Source: Streptococcus mitis
Lineage (GTDB): Bacteria > Bacillota > Bacilli > Lactobacillales > Streptococcaceae
NCBI RefSeq assembly: GCF_000722695.1
Contig: NZ_JPFU01000013.1
Location: forward strand, 372,001 to 436,000
Reading direction: 5' to 3'
DNA: 64,000 nt
The translations under genes were made by a program, and so were the position numbers. This document shows positions 37,215 to 46,396 of the stretch, in pieces. The notes beneath the pieces are model-generated. The model was given only the letters and a program-made list of their open reading frames with translations, was not told the DNA's origin and did not search any database. Each line of letters opens with the position of its first letter. Position 1 is the first letter of the stretch.

Positions 37215-37372
37215 GAGTCTGGGACAAAAAGATTTTAATTTTAGAAATTCTTTATTATAAATTTTAAAAATCGATAAATTATACAAAAAAACGAACGAAA
37301 CAGAATTCTGGTTGTTAGATAACTCGTTTTGTTCGTTTTTTATATTTAAAGTTAGATTTTTGTCCCAGACTC
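37215..37372. repeat. MITE-like element with GAGTCTGGGACAAAAA terminal inverted repeats
   Basis: 158 bp bounded by GAGTCTGGGACAAAAA and its complement, with an internal ACGAACGAAA/TTTTGTTCGTT dyad and no ORF. Sequences with this end recur in pneumococcal intergenic regions, but I cannot assign it securely to RUP or another named family. It can fold as a bidirectional terminator between pyrE and the peptide gene. Confidence 0.65.
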
Positions 37373-37393
37373 GTCTCTCTTTATCTTACTGAC

Positions 37394-38026
37394 CTAACCT
37401 TCTTGCCAATTTTCTTGGTCTTCTTTAAAGCGTTTTAGGAGATCCAAGCCTTCTGGCGTGATATAGCCTTCTTCTTGTGCTAGATGGATGAGTTCACTGT
37501 AGTTAGAAAGCGTCACAAGTTTGACACCTGCATCAGAGAAGTTCTTATCTGCCTTTGGCAATTGATAACTGAAAATCGCTACAACTCCAAGCACATCTGC
37601 TCCTTCTCGCTTAGCTGCTGCAACAGCTTCAAGAACAGAACCACCAGTTGAAATAAGGTCTTCAACCACTACCATTTTTTGACCTTGAGCCACGCGACCT
37701 TCGATTTGATTACCAGCTCCGTGGTCTTTTGGTTTGCTACGGATGTAGGCAAATGGCAAGTTCATCTTATCAGCAATGATAGCCCCGTGTGGAATCCCTG
37801 CTGTCGCAGTTCCTGCAATCACTTCAACCTCTGGAAAGGCTTCTTTGATAGCATCCACAAAACCATTTTCAATGAGAGTACGAGTTTCTGGATAGGCTAG
37901 CGTCACACGGTTATCCGTGTAAATTGGCGACTTGATACCAGATGCCCAAGTGAAAGGCTCCTCTGGTTTGAGGTAAACTGCTTGAATTTTCAAGAGGTGG
38001 CTAGCGATATCTTTAGCAAGTGTCAT
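37394..38026 (-). CDS. pyrE: Orotate phosphoribosyltransferase PyrE
   Basis: Forms orotidine-5'-phosphate from orotate and PRPP. 210 residues with PRPP motif [16 protein letters not shown] (about 119-134) and the conserved [15 protein letters not shown] catalytic loop. It follows pyrF by about 40 bp on the same strand with an AAGGAGAA site, forming a pyrFE unit under the PyrR attenuator. Confidence 0.97.
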   Translation of the reverse strand: MTLAKDIASHLLKIQAVYLKPEEPFTWASGIKSPIYTDNRVTLAYPETRTLIENGFVDAIKEAFPEVEVIAGTATAGIPHGAIIADKMNLPFAYIRSKPKDHGAGNQIEGRVAQGQKMVVVEDLISTGGSVLEAVAAAKREGADVLGVVAIFSYQLPKADKNFSDAGVKLVTLSNYSELIHLAQEEGYITPEGLDLLKRFKEDQENWQEG

Positions 38027-38065
38027 GGTCTTCTCCTTTTATTTTTATAATCTAGTTCTTTAATT

Positions 38066-38761
38066 CTAGTCTTGGTTCCATTCAGCCTTGATGGCATGAT
38101 AAGCTACAACAGGATCCTCAGCTTGCGTAATGGGACGTCCCACTACGATATAGTCACTACCGATTTGATAGGCATCTGCTGGCGTCATCACACGTTTTTG
38201 ATCTCCAACTGCAGCTCCCTGAGGGCGAATTCCTGGTGTTAAACAGATAAAATCTGGATTGGTGGTCTGCTTGATGAGTTGAACTTCCTGTGCCGAGCAA
38301 ACAACACCATCTAATCCCGCTTCAGCCGTCTTCTTGGCATAATGAATCACAGACTCTTGCAGGCTAGTTTGGATGTTTTGAAACTCCTGCATCTGAGCTT
38401 CTGATGTTGATGTGAGCTGCGTGACCGCAATCAACTTCGCTTGACTTCCAAGACCTTCACGCGCAGCCTTCATCATCTCTACACCACCAGCCGCATGAAC
38501 ATTGGTCATATCGACACCAAGCTGAGACAAGACCTTCATGGCTGATTTAACTGTATTGGGAATATCATGCAGCTTGAGATCCAAAAAGACACTGTGTCCC
38601 AGACCTTTCAAGTAGGACACAATCTCAGGACCCGTTGCGTAATAGAGCTCCATCCCTACCTTAAGATAAAGGCTTTCTTCTGCTGGGAAAAGAGCTAAAA
38701 ATTCCTTGACTGCCTCAAAACTAGGAAAATCAAGAGCAATGACTGGACGATGTTCTCGCAT
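38066..38761 (-). CDS. pyrF: Orotidine-5'-phosphate decarboxylase PyrF
   Basis: Decarboxylates OMP to UMP. 231 residues, TIM-barrel with the catalytic [11 protein letters not shown] (Asp-Lys-x-x-Asp array, about residues 60-70) and the C-terminal phosphate site LTPGIRPQG / DYIVVGRPI. First gene of pyrFE, downstream of a PyrR-type leader, so UMP excess should attenuate it. Confidence 0.97.
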   Translation of the reverse strand: MREHRPVIALDFPSFEAVKEFLALFPAEESLYLKVGMELYYATGPEIVSYLKGLGHSVFLDLKLHDIPNTVKSAMKVLSQLGVDMTNVHAAGGVEMMKAAREGLGSQAKLIAVTQLTSTSEAQMQEFQNIQTSLQESVIHYAKKTAEAGLDGVVCSAQEVQLIKQTTNPDFICLTPGIRPQGAAVGDQKRVMTPADAYQIGSDYIVVGRPITQAEDPVVAYHAIKAEWNQD

Positions 38762-38813
38762 AGGTTTCTCCTTTTACCTTTGCTAGTGAGAGAGTCTGGT
38801 CAACAGAAGCCAC

Positions 38814-38921
38814 GAAAAAAGGAACCTGCCAACAGCAAGGTTCCACGAAAAATGGGTAGTCTCCACCCTTTCACCGTCTAACCTTAGCTGCCTCTCTGGA
38901 CTGCTTTAAAGGTTTTCTATT
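38814..38921 (-). ncRNA. PyrR-binding attenuator leader of pyrFE
   Basis: The minus-strand leader carries the PyrR anti-antiterminator consensus (AGTCCAGAGAGGCTGCTAAGG-like, 38882-38903), then a spacer hairpin, then terminator GGAACCTTGC/GGCAGGTTCC plus six Ts (38815-38844). Promoter TTGACA (38945-38950), 17 bp, TAGAAT (38922-38927). Confidence 0.9.
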
Positions 38922-38994
38922 ATTCTATTATTTCTACTAGCACTTGTCAAGTAAAAACCATGGCAACTAAAGAGCTATAGGAGAAAAGCTAAAC

Positions 38995-40248
38995 CTAGCG
39001 ACGCGATGAACGCTGATTTGTTTGATTTCGATTGCTCTCTTCCTCCAGCTTTTTCTTCTCTTCTTCCAATTTATTCTGCTGTTCTTCCAGTCTTTTCTTC
39101 TCTTCCTCTTTCTGCTTCTTCTCAGCTTCCTTAGCCTCTTGTTTGGCTTTTTCCTCAGCCTCCATAATTAATTTATCCGCCACAGTGTAACTGTAAATTC
39201 CAGCTTCCATATCGACCACACTTGGTTCTGACAATTGAGGCTTAATCTTACTGTAATATGGCAATTTCTTACTCATTTCAGATAGAGGAACCAAGACTTC
39301 GTCCGAATCATTCATGGTCAATCGAATTAAATCTGAAGTCACCTTGCTTGGGGCTAGTTCCACCTTCTGGATAGCAGCCTTGAGTTCTGGGCTAATTTGA
39401 GCAAGTTCTGACGTAAAGGTTTTGATTTGTTCGCTGTCATTAAAGAGAACAGACAAATAAGTTTCTGGTAAACTGACCAGGCTCACAGAACTAGTCTCAA
39501 GCTGACCGCTGGAAAGAATAGGATAATGATTTTCACCAGAAATATAGTAGGCCACAATATCATATTCCTTGACCTTGATAGTGAACTTGGTTGGAAATTG
39601 ATAGACAAGTTGAGCTGATTCAACCCAATAGTTAGACTTGATCTGCTCTTCATATTTTGCCTTATCTAGCAGAAGATTAATCGTATAATCCGAATCCTGA
39701 ATGCCTGAAGCTTGTCGAATATCATCATCCGTAGTTTGCACCGTTCCCTCAACACGAATATCCTTCATGGTCGCATAAGGACTGAGCAGGTAGGCAGAGA
39801 CAATCAATAAAAGCAGACTTGGAAATAAAATCGTTAGCGCTCGCAAGATATGGAGACCAGGAATCTTTGCTTTGGCTGGTTTTTCTTTTGTAGCCTTTTT
39901 AGCAAGCTTTTTATCCTGGTTCTCCTTCTCTGTAGATTCTGTAGATTTTGATTTCTCTTTGGATACTTCTTTTTTGACGTCTTCTGACTCTTCTACTTTT
40001 TCTTCAGTATCATCCTTAGCTGATTCTGGGTCTTTTGGATCAGATTCACTCTCTTGCTCCTCGGTTGCATCTGACTTTTCAGATTTTGAAGCCATTCGAG
40101 CTTGTCTTTCCTTTTCCTTCTCCTCAGCTAGGGCCGCCTCTTCCTCAGCCTTCTTTTTTAGATATTCTTGGTTTCGTTTCTGCCATTCTGATAACTCTTT
40201 AAATTCTTCGAGGATTTCTTTACCCTCATTTTTCTTATCTTTTGACAT
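38995..40248 (-). CDS. divIB: Cell division protein DivIB/FtsQ
   Basis: Bitopic division protein of the FtsB/FtsL/FtsQ complex that regulates septal peptidoglycan synthesis. 417 residues: a long charged cytoplasmic N-terminus (Glu/Lys/Ser-rich, ~1-130), one TM helix (~IPGLHILRALTILFPSLLLLI, residues 128-155), the POTRA domain starting YATMKDIRVEG, a beta domain, and a Lys/Glu-rich coiled-coil tail. Third gene of murD-murG-divIB, the usual Gram-positive dcw fragment. Confidence 0.95.
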   Translation of the reverse strand: MSKDKKNEGKEILEEFKELSEWQKRNQEYLKKKAEEEAALAEEKEKERQARMASKSEKSDATEEQESESDPKDPESAKDDTEEKVEESEDVKKEVSKEKSKSTESTEKENQDKKLAKKATKEKPAKAKIPGLHILRALTILFPSLLLLIVSAYLLSPYATMKDIRVEGTVQTTDDDIRQASGIQDSDYTINLLLDKAKYEEQIKSNYWVESAQLVYQFPTKFTIKVKEYDIVAYYISGENHYPILSSGQLETSSVSLVSLPETYLSVLFNDSEQIKTFTSELAQISPELKAAIQKVELAPSKVTSDLIRLTMNDSDEVLVPLSEMSKKLPYYSKIKPQLSEPSVVDMEAGIYSYTVADKLIMEAEEKAKQEAKEAEKKQKEEEKKRLEEQQNKLEEEKKKLEEESNRNQTNQRSSRR

Positions 40249-40257
40249 TTACTTTCC

Positions 40258-41316
40258 TTATGATAAATCTTTTTTCAACAATTGATAAAAATCTGCTAGA
40301 GATTTCAATTCCTTAGAAGCCTTCATCTTCGCTTGATAGTCTTCCTTGTGACTTAGTAAGTGAGAAAGCTTTTCTTCTAAACTGTCCAAGGTCAAATCGC
40401 TTTCTTGAAGTTCTTCTGCATAGCCTTTTTTTACAAAGTAAGCTGCATTTTCAATCTGGTCACCACGACTAGCTTCACGACCAAGTGGCACAATAACATG
40501 TAATTTTGCCATGGCCAAGAGCTCAAAAATCGTATTGGCACCACCTCGTGTCACAACAATATCAGCCAATTCCATCAAGGGTTGATAGAGATTGGTCACA
40601 TAGTCAACACGAAAAAGATTTTGACTCAACTCGTTCAGGCTAGAATCTCCAGTTAGATTGATAATATTGTAGCGCTCTGTCAGCTCTTTCTTATGGTCTG
40701 TCACCAATTGGTTAAAGACACGAGCACCTGCTGAACCGCCAACAAACAATACAGTTGGTAATTGGGGATTAAAGTGGGTTTGAATATCCACCAATTCATC
40801 GGGTTCTAGAGTTTTTTGATCTGAAACCTTGGTCACTGCTCCCACATGCTCAACCTTAGACAAACTTGAAGCTTGTTCAAAGGTTGAATACATCTTGGTC
40901 GCAAATTCATAGGCGATTTTATTGGCCAAGCCCATGGACAAGTCAGATTCGTGAATAAAGACAGGCACTCCTGACACACGCGCAGCGATAACAGGCGGTA
41001 CTGAGACAAAGCCTCCCTTTGAAAAAAGAGCCTGTGGACGAAGTCGCAACATGATAAAGAGAGATTGGACAATTCCCCAACCAACTTTAAAGACATCCAG
41101 CATATTTTGCCAAGAGAAATAGCGACGCAATTTTCCAGTCGCAATGGAGTGGAAAGTGACATCCAAGCCTGACTTGAGGATTTCTTGGTGTTCGATACCA
41201 CGTTTATCTCCGATATAGTGGACTTCCCATCCATCTTCGATAAACTTAGGCATTAACAAAAGGTTGAGGGTAACGTGTCCAACCGTCCCCCCACCTGTAA
41301 AGACAATTTTTTTCAT
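40258..41316 (-). CDS. murG: UDP-GlcNAc:undecaprenyl-PP-MurNAc-pentapeptide GlcNAc transferase MurG
   Basis: Makes lipid II from lipid I at the inner membrane face. 352 residues, GT-B fold: N-terminal [29 protein letters not shown] acceptor-side loop, and the C-terminal nucleotide site [12 protein letters not shown] with [16 protein letters not shown]. The first glycine loop reads GGTVGH where many species have GGTGGH, a streptococcal variant. It lies 1 bp after murD and 9 bp before divIB. Confidence 0.97.
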   Translation of the reverse strand: MKKIVFTGGGTVGHVTLNLLLMPKFIEDGWEVHYIGDKRGIEHQEILKSGLDVTFHSIATGKLRRYFSWQNMLDVFKVGWGIVQSLFIMLRLRPQALFSKGGFVSVPPVIAARVSGVPVFIHESDLSMGLANKIAYEFATKMYSTFEQASSLSKVEHVGAVTKVSDQKTLEPDELVDIQTHFNPQLPTVLFVGGSAGARVFNQLVTDHKKELTERYNIINLTGDSSLNELSQNLFRVDYVTNLYQPLMELADIVVTRGGANTIFELLAMAKLHVIVPLGREASRGDQIENAAYFVKKGYAEELQESDLTLDSLEEKLSHLLSHKEDYQAKMKASKELKSLADFYQLLKKDLS

Positions 41317-41317
41317 A

Positions 41318-42670
41318 TTATTCTTTTAACTCCGCTACTGTGTCGATAAAGAGGTCGCCACGTACTTCAAAGTTAGCATACATATCCCAGCTGGCATTGG
41401 CTGGACTGAGAAGAACCACGTCTCCTTGAGTCGCAAGCTCGTAAGCCTTGCGGGTCGCATCTGCAATATCAATCGCATCCACATAAGCGACACCAGCCTT
41501 ATCCGCTGCCCGTTTGACACGCTCAGCAGACTGACCGAGGATGACCATCTTCTTAAGTCCAGTAATGTCTGGCACCAATTCGTCAAACTCATTACCACGG
41601 TCCAAACCACCGGCAATCAAGATGACCTTGCTGTTGTCAAATCCTGACAAGGCTTTTTGAGTAGCCAAGATATTGGTTGATTTGCTATCATTATAGAATT
41701 TGACACCCTTGATTTCATCCACAAATTGGAGACGGTGTTTGACACCACCAAAAGCTGAAAGAGTTTCTTTGATGGTTTGGTTATCAACATCACGAAGCTT
41801 GGCTACAGCAATCGTCGCAAGCACATTTTCTACATTGTGGCTACCTGGAACTCCGATTTCATTCGCTGCCATTACAACTTCCCCACGGAAGTAGAGTTGA
41901 CCATCTTCCAGATAAGCTCCATCAACCTTTTCAAGTGTTGAAAATGGAACTACTGTAGCCTGTGTTTTGCTAGCCAATTCTTTTGCCAAGTCTTGGTTAA
42001 AGTTCAAGACAAGGAAATCAGCCTCTGTCATCTTGTTCTGGATATTCCACTTGGCTGCTACATATTCCTCAAATGAACCATGATAATCGATATGAGTTGG
42101 CATAAGGTTGGTAATAACCGCAATCTCTGGATGAAATTCTTGCACACCCATGAGTTGGAAAGAAGAAAGTTCCATGACAAGCGTATCCTTATCTGATGCA
42201 GTTTGGGCCACTTGACTAGCAGGATAGCCGATATTTCCTGATAAGAGACCATGTTGACCAGCAGCAGTCAAAACTTCCCCAATCATGGTCGTTGTGGTTG
42301 TTTTACCGTTCGAACCTGTGATACCGATAATGGGCGCTTCTGAAATCAAATAAGCCAATTCCACCTCAGTCAAGACTGGAATTCCCTTTGCCAAAGCCTT
42401 TTCAATCATGGGATTGCTGTAGGGAATGCCTGGATTTTTCACCATAAGGGCAAACTCTTCATCCAAGAGTTCCAAAGGATGGCCACCTGTAATGACCTTG
42501 ATTCCTTCTTCCAGCAAACTTTGGGCAGCTGGATTGTCCTCGAAAGGTTTTCCGTCATTTACTGTCACAATGGCACCTAGCTTGTCCAACAAACGTGCTG
42601 CAGATTCACCAGACTTAGCCAAACCTAAAACAAGGACTTTCTTATTTTTAAATTGTTCTATTACTTTCAT
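41318..42670 (-). CDS. murD: UDP-N-acetylmuramoylalanine--D-glutamate ligase MurD
   Basis: ATP-dependent addition of D-Glu to UDP-MurNAc-L-Ala. 450 residues: N-terminal Rossmann-like domain ([17 protein letters not shown]), ATPase P-loop [12 protein letters not shown] (about 117-128), the carbamylated-Lys region, and C-terminal ligase domain with [22 protein letters not shown]. It heads the murD-murG-divIB operon, with TGG-TAAAAT as a possible extended -10 upstream. Confidence 0.98.
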   Translation of the reverse strand: MKVIEQFKNKKVLVLGLAKSGESAARLLDKLGAIVTVNDGKPFEDNPAAQSLLEEGIKVITGGHPLELLDEEFALMVKNPGIPYSNPMIEKALAKGIPVLTEVELAYLISEAPIIGITGSNGKTTTTTMIGEVLTAAGQHGLLSGNIGYPASQVAQTASDKDTLVMELSSFQLMGVQEFHPEIAVITNLMPTHIDYHGSFEEYVAAKWNIQNKMTEADFLVLNFNQDLAKELASKTQATVVPFSTLEKVDGAYLEDGQLYFRGEVVMAANEIGVPGSHNVENVLATIAVAKLRDVDNQTIKETLSAFGGVKHRLQFVDEIKGVKFYNDSKSTNILATQKALSGFDNSKVILIAGGLDRGNEFDELVPDITGLKKMVILGQSAERVKRAADKAGVAYVDAIDIADATRKAYELATQGDVVLLSPANASWDMYANFEVRGDLFIDTVAELKE

Positions 42671-42720
42671 GTCTCAAACTCCATTTCTACTCTTACTATT
42701 TTACCATTTTTATGGAAATA

Positions 42721-42752
42721 AAAAAGCCACAAAGTGTGTTTGTGACTCTTTC
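42721..42752 (-). terminator. Terminator of the lactococcin-972-type operon
   Basis: Stem GTCACAAA/TTTGTGGC followed by six Ts on the minus strand, between the ATPase gene and the murD promoter. Confidence 0.8.
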
Positions 42753-42773
42753 TTCTAACTGAATCTCGCCATA

Positions 42774-43415
42774 TCATCTATGTGATAAATCGGTAACTCG
42801 AATGACTTGGTCCACTTGCTCCCAAATCAGAGGATTGTGGGTCGCAATAATAATGGTTCGATTCGGATTTTTTAAAGACTCTAGGATAGAAAGTAATTCC
42901 TCAGAGTTTTTGGGGTCTAGTGAAGCGGTTGGTTCATCTGCGAGAATCAAAGGTGGATCCTTTAAAATTATCTTCGCTAGTGCAACACGTTGTGCTTCTC
43001 CTCCTGATAACTCAAAGATAGGTTGCTTTAAATCTAAATAAGAGAGGTTAACACGGTTTAGAGCTTGTTTCATCAAAGAGATTTTCTCTTTTTCTTTCAA
43101 CTTTTTACCAACTAAACCCAGATTGAGATTTTCTTTGACGGTTTGGCTTTCAATTAAGCCAAAATCTTGAAATAGATATCCCAAATAATCTCTAAAGAAA
43201 ACAGAAGGCTTGATGTCCTTAAGAGAAGTGCCATCATAGATGATTTGTCCTTTGTCATATGGCTCTAATCGTCCAATCATATTCAAGAGTGTTGTCTTAC
43301 CACAGCCACTTGTACCAATTAAGGCATAAATTTTCCCACCTTCAAAATGAAGATTCGTATCTGAAAATAGCTGACGGCTTCCAAATTTTTTAGATATATT
43401 CTTTAGTTCAATCAT
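42774..43415 (-). CDS. ABC transporter ATPase of the lactococcin-972-type operon
   Basis: A 213-residue ATPase with Walker A GTSGCGKTT, Q-loop LFQDFGLIE, signature LSGGEAQRVAL, Walker B LILADEPTASLD and H-loop ATHNP. It resembles the LolD/MacB-type ATPases that pair with DUF1430 membrane proteins in lactococcin 972 loci. It starts 1 bp after the membrane gene. Expected role: immunity or export together with that protein. Confidence 0.92.
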   Translation of the reverse strand: MIELKNISKKFGSRQLFSDTNLHFEGGKIYALIGTSGCGKTTLLNMIGRLEPYDKGQIIYDGTSLKDIKPSVFFRDYLGYLFQDFGLIESQTVKENLNLGLVGKKLKEKEKISLMKQALNRVNLSYLDLKQPIFELSGGEAQRVALAKIILKDPPLILADEPTASLDPKNSEELLSILESLKNPNRTIIIATHNPLIWEQVDQVIRVTDLSHR

Positions 43416-43416
43416 C

Positions 43417-45438
43417 CTATTTTCCTTTCATAATTGTCATAGAAACACGAGATTCTTTCTGCGCTTGACGGTAAAGCGTCAAAACTGCACTAGCTAGAAA
43501 GACTAATAAAGTGAGCAAGCCAATCACCAAGTCTCGACTGCTTAAAATAAAGAGACTAGCACCAAATATAAAACTGGCAAATTGGCTAACCATATACTGA
43601 GCATGTGTTTCAAAAAATCGTAAACCTGAAATTCGTTTAATCAAGATATCTCGGCGGAATTGCTCGAAATAGAGAAGATTGACAGAGTAAAAGAGTAACA
43701 AGGAACTAGCTATCCCAACAATAGCTCCTAGGATTAAAGTTGCTGTTTCAGTTTGAACTTCATTATAACGAGTTAGATAAACACTTCTTCTTTCTTTAAG
43801 ATAGGATACTTGCTCATAAATTCCAGCTTTCTTCAAGAGTTTAATCCCATCTTCATATCCTTTGACAAAGATATTATTACCAGCATTGATAGACCAAATG
43901 GATTTGGAAATGATACTATCACCTGTAGATGTTGGAGTAAATACAACTAAAATCGGATCAGTCAAATACTGAGTGGATACAGGATTCTCACCGTTATTAT
44001 AAACAAACCGCTTTTCTCCAGTTGGAAGATAACTAACAATCGCTCTCATTTCATACTCTAAAGGAGCACTTGCCTCCTCACCAGATTTTCCATAATAACT
44101 CAATTTTTCTTCAAAAACTTTCTTAAGTTCTGCTTCTCGAGAGCGCAAATGTTCTGGGAGCAAGAGGATAAACTCACCTTTTTGGAGATGGGCTAACTTC
44201 TGTTTGCTCTCAGCATCTACCACGACCTTTTCCTTGTCCAAATAACTGGGACTAACATAGAGCGTATTAGCATCTGGACTATAGGTATCCAGTGTCTCTC
44301 CCTGTTCATTTTTTCCTTGTGGATTGGCAAAATGGAACAGAGTATCCTTTACATAAAGGGCTTGTTCTTCTTCGATTGCTTCCTTGGCAAAGGCATACCA
44401 CTTATTCTGATTTTCTGTATCTTTTACTCTATCACCTAAGCCAAAGGAAATCTGGTAATAGTCTGCTCTGTCCTGCCATGCTTGTTTTGAAATTTCAAGT
44501 TCTTTCAATCGTTGGTAAGACGTCAAACCTGTCTTAACAGCATAGCCTACTGTAAAAACAGCTACTAACTGACACAATAGGGTTAAAGCCATCAAGCGTT
44601 TAAGGGGTAATCTCCCCTTAATAACGGGAACTAATGCTTTGTAACTCAAACTCATTAGATAAAGGAGCATTAGTAAAATTGAAATCGCCAATAAAAACAA
44701 CAGATAGAAACTAATCCCAAAACCATAGGTGGCTAACAAGCTAGGATAAAACAAACCTTGACTAAAAAGAACGACTCCCCCACCTAGGAAGGAAAGGAGG
44801 GCTGATAGAAGGAGCCACTTGATATCAGTCGATAAAGAATGCCCCATGATGGATAAGAGAGTCTGACCAGAAAAGAGTTTTATACCTGCTGCTCTCATTT
44901 CCTTAATCCGAGTGATAATCACCAGAGCAAAGAAAGATAAGCCAAATATTGCTAAACTAATTAAAATAAGGGGATTTAGTAATATTTGAAAAGCAAGAAA
45001 ATAGGGCGGTGTCTTTCGGTCAGCAACTGCTTTATAACCCAAATCTCCTAATTTATCGGCTAGCTTTTCTTTCGTCAAGGAGCCTGATAAAAGGAGATAA
45101 CTATTTAGTGGATCACTGCGTTCACGACTTTCTTGGCTAGCTTCTTGGAATTCTTTTGGTAATGTTCCCTGACCATAAGTTGCATAAATAAAGTGAGTCG
45201 TCCCATCCTTACTCGGCTCTACAATTCTTCTAGCTATTAAACTCTGTTCGGAATTTGCAAAATTCTCCAATTCCTGTTCAAATACCTCACGCGTCGGTTC
45301 CTGAGTATCTTTTTTGACACGAAGTAAAGAAACGGAATCATAGCTTGCATATAAATATTGTGGCGCACGTAAGACAATAATCCAAGCAAGGAAGAAGCTG
45401 AGAAAAAAAGTTGACAAGCAAATAAATAGTTTCTTCAT
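43417..45438 (-). CDS. Bacteriocin-associated integral membrane protein (DUF1430/FtsX-like)
   Basis: 673 residues. One N-terminal TM (MKKLFICLSTFFLSFFLAWIIVLRA), a large extracytoplasmic part, a block of TM helices around residues 155-300, another extracytoplasmic region, and three C-terminal TM helices (~570-660). This is the architecture of the membrane protein that always accompanies lactococcin 972-family bacteriocins and is thought to confer immunity with its ATPase. An AAGGAG site precedes the ATG. It lies between the toxin gene (across a hairpin) and the ATPase. Confidence 0.92.
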   Translation of the reverse strand: MKKLFICLSTFFLSFFLAWIIVLRAPQYLYASYDSVSLLRVKKDTQEPTREVFEQELENFANSEQSLIARRIVEPSKDGTTHFIYATYGQGTLPKEFQEASQESRERSDPLNSYLLLSGSLTKEKLADKLGDLGYKAVADRKTPPYFLAFQILLNPLILISLAIFGLSFFALVIITRIKEMRAAGIKLFSGQTLLSIMGHSLSTDIKWLLLSALLSFLGGGVVLFSQGLFYPSLLATYGFGISFYLLFLLAISILLMLLYLMSLSYKALVPVIKGRLPLKRLMALTLLCQLVAVFTVGYAVKTGLTSYQRLKELEISKQAWQDRADYYQISFGLGDRVKDTENQNKWYAFAKEAIEEEQALYVKDTLFHFANPQGKNEQGETLDTYSPDANTLYVSPSYLDKEKVVVDAESKQKLAHLQKGEFILLLPEHLRSREAELKKVFEEKLSYYGKSGEEASAPLEYEMRAIVSYLPTGEKRFVYNNGENPVSTQYLTDPILVVFTPTSTGDSIISKSIWSINAGNNIFVKGYEDGIKLLKKAGIYEQVSYLKERRSVYLTRYNEVQTETATLILGAIVGIASSLLLFYSVNLLYFEQFRRDILIKRISGLRFFETHAQYMVSQFASFIFGASLFILSSRDLVIGLLTLLVFLASAVLTLYRQAQKESRVSMTIMKGK

Positions 45439-45462
45439 AGTAGACTCCTTATAAAAAAATAA

Positions 45463-45489
45463 TTCCCCTTGTACGAGCTACAAGGGGAA
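45463..45489 (-). terminator. Attenuator hairpin between bacteriocin and immunity genes
   Basis: TTCCCCTTGTA and TACAAGGGGAA arms, five-base loop, then a T-rich tail on the minus strand. Same toxin-hairpin-transporter layout as at 36.6 kb and 12.03 kb. Confidence 0.8.
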
Positions 45490-45509
45490 CGATTTAAATC
45501 AATGAACGA

Positions 45510-45809
45510 TTAGTCATAATCATAGTAAAATGCTACTTGTTCTCCCCATTTGGTCCAAATCCATGCGTAGGAGGTGTTTCCAGCAGGAGCTTCTCCTCTA
45601 TCAGAATGACCATCCCATCTGCTCACGATGGATGAATAATGGTATTTGTCACCATGGTAGTAATTTGAAAAAGCCCAACCACCTCCTGAGCCTTCTCCGT
45701 ATGTCCATACTCCTCCATCTGGATATTGTACAGCGGCTGATGCAGCTCCCAATAATGTAAAGCTTGAAATAAGAGCTAGAGCAAGTAATCTATGTTTTTT
45801 CGTTTTCAT
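45510..45809 (-). CDS. Lactococcin 972 family bacteriocin precursor
   Basis: 99 residues started at MKTKKHRLLALALISSF (ATG 45809, AAAGGA site); the longer upstream frame begins inside the -10 box. A Sec signal peptide likely ends after AASAA. The mature ~73 residues start VQYPDGGVWTYGEGSGGGWAFSNYYHG and are rich in Gly, Trp and Tyr, ending YDYD. This matches the lactococcin 972 family, whose founding member blocks septum formation through lipid II. Promoter TTGACA-17-TATCAT lies about 95 bp upstream. Confidence 0.93.
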   Translation of the reverse strand: MKTKKHRLLALALISSFTLLGAASAAVQYPDGGVWTYGEGSGGGWAFSNYYHGDKYHYSSIVSRWDGHSDRGEAPAGNTSYAWIWTKWGEQVAFYYDYD

Positions 45810-45902
45810 TTTATTTTTCCTTTCAAAAAAAGCACACCCTGAGTGACAACACGACAAAATAAATCCTCCTCTCTCTTTTTTGAAACCGATTTCTTTATAA
45901 AA

Positions 45903-45931
45903 TAATGATAACATTTTAACTATTATATGTC
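45903..45931 (-). promoter_or_regulatory. Promoter of the bacteriocin operon
   Basis: Minus-strand TTGACA, then 17 bp, then TATCAT; the flanks are very AT-rich. No palindrome like that at 37.2 kb is seen. Confidence 0.65.
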
Positions 45932-46096
45932 AATTAATTTTAAGTAAATCAGAAAATTTTTTTCAAATAAACTATTGTAACAATAAAAAAATAGATATCA
46001 TTAAAGAATTTTATTCCAGCTTTTCCCATTCATATTATCCAAGCAAAAGAGATGATGTTAACTAAAAGGCAATTCAAACTATTGTAAAATTCCTAC
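45932..46096. other. AT-rich intergenic region, nothing recognised
   Basis: About 165 bp between the bacteriocin promoter and the terminator behind the DUF3165 gene. No ORF or repeat found. Confidence 0.4.
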
Positions 46097-46124
46097 AAAA
46101 AAAGAGAGCCAAAACTCTCTTTTT
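46097..46124 (-). terminator. Terminator of typA-DUF3165
   Basis: AAAAAGAGAG-TTTTGG-CTCTCTTTTTTT on the minus strand directly after the DUF3165 stop. Confidence 0.85.
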
Positions 46125-46377
46125 ATCTTCTTTTACTTTTACTGACCGACATGAGGGTAATATCTCGCAAGCTAAAGTATGCTAGGAGGAGCATGGCGAT
46201 TGCGATAAAGAATTCTGTCGGTAGCTGAAAGATTTGCAGAACTGACAACATAAACAAAATCAAAAGTGCTACGAAAGCAAAGACGACAAGGACGATATTG
46301 ACTGTCCCTTTAATGCTTTCTGGTGTCGCAAATACATAGAGTAGTAATAAGAGGATTCCTATGATTAAATAAACCAT
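46123..46377 (-). CDS. DUF3165 family small membrane protein
   Basis: 84 residues with three predicted TM helices (MVYLIIGILLLLLYVFA; VNIVLVVFAFVALLILFML; FFIAIAMLLLAYFSL) and a basic tail SKSKRR. A streptococcal family of unknown function that usually follows typA. It lies 19 bp after typA and shares its terminator, so it is probably co-transcribed. Confidence 0.8.
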   Translation of the reverse strand: MVYLIIGILLLLLYVFATPESIKGTVNIVLVVFAFVALLILFMLSVLQIFQLPTEFFIAIAMLLLAYFSLRDITLMSVSKSKRR

Positions 46378-46396
46378 CTTTATCTCTTTCTAGCTC

